Shown here: one piece after another, positions 60,126 through 64,000 of the stretch
How the letters are laid out: each line of letters opens with the position of its first letter
Position numbering within the stretch: position 1 is the stretch's first letter
Assembly: GCA_021770065.1 (NCBI GenBank)
Contig: JAETRR010000007.1
Span: 1 to 64,000, forward strand
Reading direction: 5' to 3'
DNA length: 64,000 bases
DNA from: Lachnoclostridium sp.
Lineage (GTDB): Bacteria > Bacillota > Clostridia > Lachnospirales > Lachnospiraceae
Program-made: the position numbers and the translations under genes
Notes under the pieces: generated by a model
What the model was told of the DNA's origin: nothing
The model's database searches: none
The model's input: the letters and a program-made list of their open reading frames with translations, nothing else

Positions 60126-61529
60126 ATGGGTAAGAGAAAAATAAATGTTATATCTGCTGCATTAATATATATTGTTGGTTCGTTTTTTACGCAGGGGCTT
60201 CGTTTTATAACACTTCCCATATTTTCCAGAATGATGTCAACCTCTGATTTTGGATTATATTCCTCTTATGAGACATGGATTGCAATGCTCACTGTTATTA
60301 TTGGTCTGCAGACAACCGCAAGTATTGCCAATGCATATGTTGATTATGGACCGTTGAAGATAAGACAATTTGTATATTCGGTATCTCTGACAGGATTAAT
60401 AAGCGGAAGCATTATTTGGGCAATACTGTTCCTTTTTCAAGGCCTTTTTACAGCTTTGTTTGAAATTTCATTCCTTTCACTTTCTCTTGGAATAATACAA
60501 TGTATATTTACTTATTTTTTTACTATGTTAATCAGTGAATATAGAATGCTGGATCTTCCGGTTAAATACCTTGTTTTTTCCATAGGAAACTCAGTAATAA
60601 ATGTTGGGCTTGCAATCGTCTTTCTTTATCACATGTCAAGTGATAAATATACCGGAAGAATATATGCTTCCACATTAGCTTCATTCGTATGCGGAATAGC
60701 AGCAGTGATTATAATTATTAAGTCTGCTGATAAAAAGATATTTGATCGAGAGTATATAAAATATGCCGTAAAATTATGTTCGCCGCTTATTTTTCATGCC
60801 TTTGCCGCTATTGTTCTTGGCAGATGTGACCAGATGATGCTGCTAAAAATGAAGTCATCTTCAGAATCAGGTATCTATAGTTACGGAAATAATTTTGCTC
60901 ATATTATCTATGTGCTGTATACGGCTTGTAATCAAGCTTTTATACCCTGGTATTATAAAAAGCTAAAAGAAAAGAAGCAGAGGGATGCCATTCGCTTGAG
61001 CAAATTGTACATGGTATTGTTTTCATGCGGCTTTTTGGTTTTTATTTGTATACTCCCAGAAGTAATAACATTCATAAGTGCAGAAGAATATCGTAATGTA
61101 ATCTATACAGCGCCAATTTTGTCAATGGGATTTTATATTAATTTTTTATATACATTTCCTGTTAATTACGAGTTTTATCAGAAAAAAACAAAATATATTG
61201 CTATGGGAACCGTTTTGGCAGCCTGTCTTAATGCAATATTTAATTATTTTTTAATACCCTATTATGGCGGTGTCGGCGCTGCTGCTGCGACTGCATTGTC
61301 ATATTTTGTTTTGTTTATAGTTCATCTTTTTGTTGCAAAAAAAATAATAAAAGGGTATGAAATGCCTATGTATTTTTTTGTGATGATTAGCGGAGTGACA
61401 TTTTTGGGTTTTTTGGCCGGATATATTGCCATAGGCTATTTTATAGTTAGAATCATATGCGGAGCCATATGTTTATGTGGGGCTATTGTAACATTTTTAT
61501 ATATGAAAAAACAGATTTATAATCATTAG
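60126..61529 (+). CDS. wzx: Polysaccharide flippase (Wzx/MATE-like)
   Basis: 467 residues, about 12-14 hydrophobic segments, polytopic MVF/PST family. N-terminal ISAALIYIVGSFFTQGLRF and TLPIFSRMMSTSDFGLYSSYETW are typical of Wzx. It turns the lipid-linked repeat unit to the outer face. Start at ATG 60126 with GAAGGG ahead; the TTG five codons earlier is less likely. It breaks the run of nonulosonic acid genes. Confidence 0.88.
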   Translation: MGKRKINVISAALIYIVGSFFTQGLRFITLPIFSRMMSTSDFGLYSSYETWIAMLTVIIGLQTTASIANAYVDYGPLKIRQFVYSVSLTGLISGSIIWAILFLFQGLFTALFEISFLSLSLGIIQCIFTYFFTMLISEYRMLDLPVKYLVFSIGNSVINVGLAIVFLYHMSSDKYTGRIYASTLASFVCGIAAVIIIIKSADKKIFDREYIKYAVKLCSPLIFHAFAAIVLGRCDQMMLLKMKSSSESGIYSYGNNFAHIIYVLYTACNQAFIPWYYKKLKEKKQRDAIRLSKLYMVLFSCGFLVFICILPEVITFISAEEYRNVIYTAPILSMGFYINFLYTFPVNYEFYQKKTKYIAMGTVLAACLNAIFNYFLIPYYGGVGAAAATALSYFVLFIVHLFVAKKIIKGYEMPMYFFVMISGVTFLGFLAGYIAIGYFIVRIICGAICLCGAIVTFLYMKKQIYNH

Positions 61530-61542
61530 CAGGGAGGAAGAG

Positions 61543-62355
61543 ATGAAAATAGGTTTTGTTATTCCGTCAAGATTGAAATCAACAAGGTTACCAAGAAAGA
61601 ATTTGATTCATCTGGGGTGTCAGACAGCATTAGAATGGGCAATTGAACGGGCTCAAAACGTTCAGTGTATAGATGAAGTTGTTGTTGCGACCACGCCGTT
61701 AAAATCAGATGCAGATATAACAAAAGTTTGTGCAAGTAAGGGAATCCGGTATTTTCTTGGTGATCCGGTTGATGTATTGAAACGTATCAGAGATACAGCA
61801 GAGTATTTTGATTTTGATTTTGTGATAAATATTACACCGGATAATACCTTGTTTTCTATGTATCTGATTGACTTAATGGCTAACAAAATAAGAGAAAACC
61901 CAAGTGCAGATTATTTAAAATTTAAGGATGTTATGTTGGGAACCGGCATTTATGCATTAAAAAAAGAAGCTTTGCAGACAGTATGTGAATTTAAGGAAAT
62001 TATAGACACAGAAATTTGGGGGCCGCTTTTTTACGATAAATATTTCAATGTTATAGAAATGAAGGTTCCGCAGTTTTTACAGGCCGGTTATCGTTTGACA
62101 ATGGATACACCGGAAGATTACAGGATGTTAAGAAAAATATATTCGGATTTAAAAATTACTTCTTCTAACTTGGTTGAGCTGGAAGAAGTAATTCATTATT
62201 TGGATTTGCATCCAGAAGTTGCTGCAATAAATTCAAATATTCGTCAGACAGCAATATCACAAGATGTAATAATGGATATAAAGCAATATTTTGAAAAAAA
62301 TGAGAGAAACTTTTATAAAATAAGGGATAAGTATTATGGAGGAAGAAATGATTGA
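61543..62355 (+). CDS. CMP-sugar cytidylyltransferase-like (NeuA/SpsF family)
   Basis: 270 residues. N-terminal GFVIPSRLKSTRLPRKNL is the nucleotide-binding motif of KdsB/NeuA/SpsF enzymes, INITPDNTLF carries the metal-binding Asp, and LTMDTPEDY the end motif. It may activate the nonulosonic acid with CTP (LegF task), although the form is closer to SpsF. GGAGG lies just ahead. Its 3' end overlaps the NeuB-like gene. Confidence 0.8.
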   Translation: MKIGFVIPSRLKSTRLPRKNLIHLGCQTALEWAIERAQNVQCIDEVVVATTPLKSDADITKVCASKGIRYFLGDPVDVLKRIRDTAEYFDFDFVINITPDNTLFSMYLIDLMANKIRENPSADYLKFKDVMLGTGIYALKKEALQTVCEFKEIIDTEIWGPLFYDKYFNVIEMKVPQFLQAGYRLTMDTPEDYRMLRKIYSDLKITSSNLVELEEVIHYLDLHPEVAAINSNIRQTAISQDVIMDIKQYFEKNERNFYKIRDKYYGGRND

Positions 62356-63370
62356 TTTAAAGGAGAGTGATCCATATTTAATAGCTGAGACGGCATATAG
62401 TTTTGAGGGCAGCGCTGAATATCTGATGAAGCAGACAATGGAGTTGCCGAAAGAGATAAAAGCAGTTAAATATCATATGTTGTTTAACATTGACGGATAT
62501 ATGGTAAGAAATCACAGCGTATATTCACTTTTATCAAACTGGATAATTAATCGGGAGAACTGGAAAAAAATTATTCAATATGCAAAAAAGCAGGAACATG
62601 ATGTTATTATTCTGGCTGATGATATAGAAACTATAAATTTTTTGGAAACTATTGAACAAATGGTGGATGGATTAGAAGTTCATGCAGCTTGTTTAAATGA
62701 TAAAGATTTATTAAATAAAGCTATAAAGTTTGCAAAAACTTATAGTAAAACATTATTTGTTGGAATTAGCGGATTTGAAATACAGGAATTAACATCAATT
62801 GTTGAATATATTAGAAAAAAGGGTCTGAGGGACATTGTACTAATGTATGGCTTTCAGAATTATCCGACACAAATAAGCGAAGTACGTTTGGCCAAAATTC
62901 CTGCGTTTGAAAAAATGTTTTCTTTACCTGTGGGGTATGCTGATCATACAAAATATGATGATTCAAATAAAGAAAAATTAATTTTAGCAGCATATGCTTT
63001 AGGAGCAAAAATTCAAGAAATACATTATGTTGTTAAAGAAGGTGAGCAAAGGACAGACGCAGTAACTGCTGTATCAGCAGAAAGTCTTATGATGTTTTGG
63101 GATATACTGCAAAATGAAAAAGCCATGATTGGAGAAATAGATTACAGATTAAACCGAGGAGAAAAGAGTTATTTAAATTTTCGAAAGGTTCCGGTATATA
63201 GAGCAGATTTTAGAAAAGGGCATATAGTCAGTTTAGAAGATATAAAGTTTATAAGAGTTGAAGTACCGAAGCGCCAGCATTTTTTTTCAGAGGAAGAAAA
63301 ATATGTCGGATTAATCTTACAACATGATGTAATTAAGGATCAGGAAATAGTTGCTGATGATTTTATTTGA
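62348..63370 (+). CDS. Divergent NeuB-family (nonulosonic acid synthase) protein with SAF domain
   Basis: 340 residues from ATG 62348 (GGAGG at 62338-62342; the ATG at 62336 is inside the previous gene without a site). TIM-barrel NeuB fold: PYLIAETAYSFEGS, where family members read PYLIAEIGxNHxG; LMYGFQNYPTQISE; VGYADHTKYD (GYSDHT in most); EIHYVV (EKHF in most). A SAF/antifreeze-like end follows (VYRADFRKGHIVSLEDIKFIRV). Several normally conserved positions differ, so substrate or activity may differ from legionaminic acid synthase. Confidence 0.75.
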   Translation: MIDLKESDPYLIAETAYSFEGSAEYLMKQTMELPKEIKAVKYHMLFNIDGYMVRNHSVYSLLSNWIINRENWKKIIQYAKKQEHDVIILADDIETINFLETIEQMVDGLEVHAACLNDKDLLNKAIKFAKTYSKTLFVGISGFEIQELTSIVEYIRKKGLRDIVLMYGFQNYPTQISEVRLAKIPAFEKMFSLPVGYADHTKYDDSNKEKLILAAYALGAKIQEIHYVVKEGEQRTDAVTAVSAESLMMFWDILQNEKAMIGEIDYRLNRGEKSYLNFRKVPVYRADFRKGHIVSLEDIKFIRVEVPKRQHFFSEEEKYVGLILQHDVIKDQEIVADDFI

Positions 63371-63408
63371 GTTCATGGAAACTGTTCCTTATTTATTGGA
63401 GGAAAGGC

Positions 63409-63873
63409 ATGATTATAGGAAAACTTAATCAAACAGACCAGGTGAAATACTTATCGTATATAAAGGATTTAAAATTTGCCTTTGATTTTTTGAAAAGCGT
63501 CAATTTCCGGGAACTTCCATTAGGGAGAGTGGAAATATGCGGAAAAAGATTTTTTGGATACCATTCTGAATTCCAAACAAAACCTCTTAATGAAGCTATA
63601 TGGGAAGGGCACAAAAAATATATTGATTTGCAATTTGTAATTGAAGGAAGAGAATGGTTAGGTATTACAGATATATCAAACATGCAAATTACGCAGGATT
63701 ATAATAATGAGACTGACGCAGTTTTGGGTTTATCAGACAGCAAAGAAGGATTTGAGTTAAATGAGGGAATGTTCGCAGTTTTATTTCCAGATGAGGCTCA
63801 TGCTCCAGGGATTTTTAGAGATACTCCACAGAATGTTCATAAAATAGTTTTGAAGATTCCGTTGGAAATATGA
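63409..63873 (+). CDS. YhcH/YjgK/YiaL family protein (DUF386)
   Basis: 154 residues from ATG 63409 with GGAGGAAAGG ahead. Cupin-like single domain; HKKYIDLQFVIEGREWLGI and LFPDEAHAPGI are family marks (His and Glu bind metal). Members occur in sialic acid gene clusters and may act on the anomers of the sugar. It is next to the NeuB-like gene, which fits. Confidence 0.85.
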   Translation: MIIGKLNQTDQVKYLSYIKDLKFAFDFLKSVNFRELPLGRVEICGKRFFGYHSEFQTKPLNEAIWEGHKKYIDLQFVIEGREWLGITDISNMQITQDYNNETDAVLGLSDSKEGFELNEGMFAVLFPDEAHAPGIFRDTPQNVHKIVLKIPLEI

Positions 63874-63941
63874 AATATTGAAAAATAGTCTATTAAAAGA
63901 ATGACTGATGGTATAAACCTGTTTTAGGAGAGTATTTAGTG

Positions 63942-64000
63942 ATGAAGCAGCAGATAAAGGATATGCGATTAGTAGTTTTACCGTTAATTCCGCTTATTGA
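63942..64000 (+). CDS. Start of a further polysaccharide-operon gene (partial)
   Basis: A frame opens at ATG 63942 with AGGAG about 11 nt ahead and runs off the right edge after 19 residues (MKQQIKDMRLVVLPLIPLI). The hydrophobic start suggests a membrane protein, possibly the Wzy polymerase, which is otherwise missing. Not identifiable. Confidence 0.45.
   Translation, partial: MKQQIKDMRLVVLPLIPLI

Overview
The window looks like a chromosomal piece of a gut-type Firmicute of the Lachnospiraceae (Blautia-like; genus not certain). The clues are canonical sigma-A promoters with 17-nt spacers, strong AGGAGG ribosome binding sites, a DUF4317 gene, a GldG/DUF4340 ABC operon, a Tet(M)-like GTPase fused to a NYN nuclease, DegV and LrgAB. 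No rRNA, tRNA, insertion sequence or true CRISPR array was seen. The left 37 kb is mostly moderate-GC housekeeping DNA. The capsule region from about 48 kb is clearly more AT-rich, as is the stretch 14.3-16.5 kb.

Layout. 0.2-3.7 kb: a CPBP protease, an aldehyde dehydrogenase and an iron-type alcohol dehydrogenase. 3.9-8.9 kb: a five-gene operon with a small coiled-coil protein, ABC ATPase, permease, GldG-like and DUF4340 proteins. 9-11.7 kb: the GTPase-nuclease fusion. 11.9-16.5 kb: DUF4317, GreA-like factor, FMN reductase, D,D-carboxypeptidase and GNAT. 16.6-19.7 kb: a P-loop ATPase plus TPR-protein pair that resembles a split STAND sensor. 19.8-28.9 kb: LysR/AGCS symporter, solitary Dam methylase, LrgAB, SDR, NudC, IspF, Eis-like GNAT, DegV. 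29.1-37.1 kb: arginine genes argG, argC and argJ with rarA, ansA and tcdA; argG and argC both carry ArgR-box-like sites beside their promoters.

37.1-46.3 kb is the most unusual part. A promoter-terminator unit (possible small RNA or attenuator) precedes a MntA/HepT-type toxin-antitoxin pair. Then, on the minus strand, come two coupled genes: a 1247-aa SIR2-STAND-TPR protein with its NAD-site motifs intact, and a 954-aa relative whose SIR2 motifs are all replaced and which has no P-loop. Upstream lies a roughly 256-bp segment bounded by two 25-bp sites in opposite orientation. Each site has 9-bp inverted arms around an asymmetric 7-bp centre, the architecture of a tyrosine-recombinase crossover site. 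Inside is a near-perfect sigma-A promoter that here points left, toward the SIR2 genes and away from the capsule genes. On the right side are two tandem NusG paralogues (LoaP/UpxY-like) and a long surface-polysaccharide operon. I infer a phase-variable (invertible-promoter) switch that controls antiterminator-driven capsule expression, drawn here in the capsule-OFF orientation.

46.4-64 kb: the polysaccharide operon. It holds a DegT aminotransferase, an initiating sugar-phosphate transferase, a GT4 glycosyltransferase, a WbpA/B/D/E-like set (UDP-2,3-diacetamido-2,3-dideoxy-glucuronate), a GT-B-like transferase, and a nearly complete legionaminic (nonulosonic) acid set: LegB, LegC, PtmE-like, NeuD/LegH-like, LegG, cytidylyltransferase and a divergent NeuB/LegI. 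A Wzx flippase and a YhcH-family protein complete it, and it runs off the right edge.
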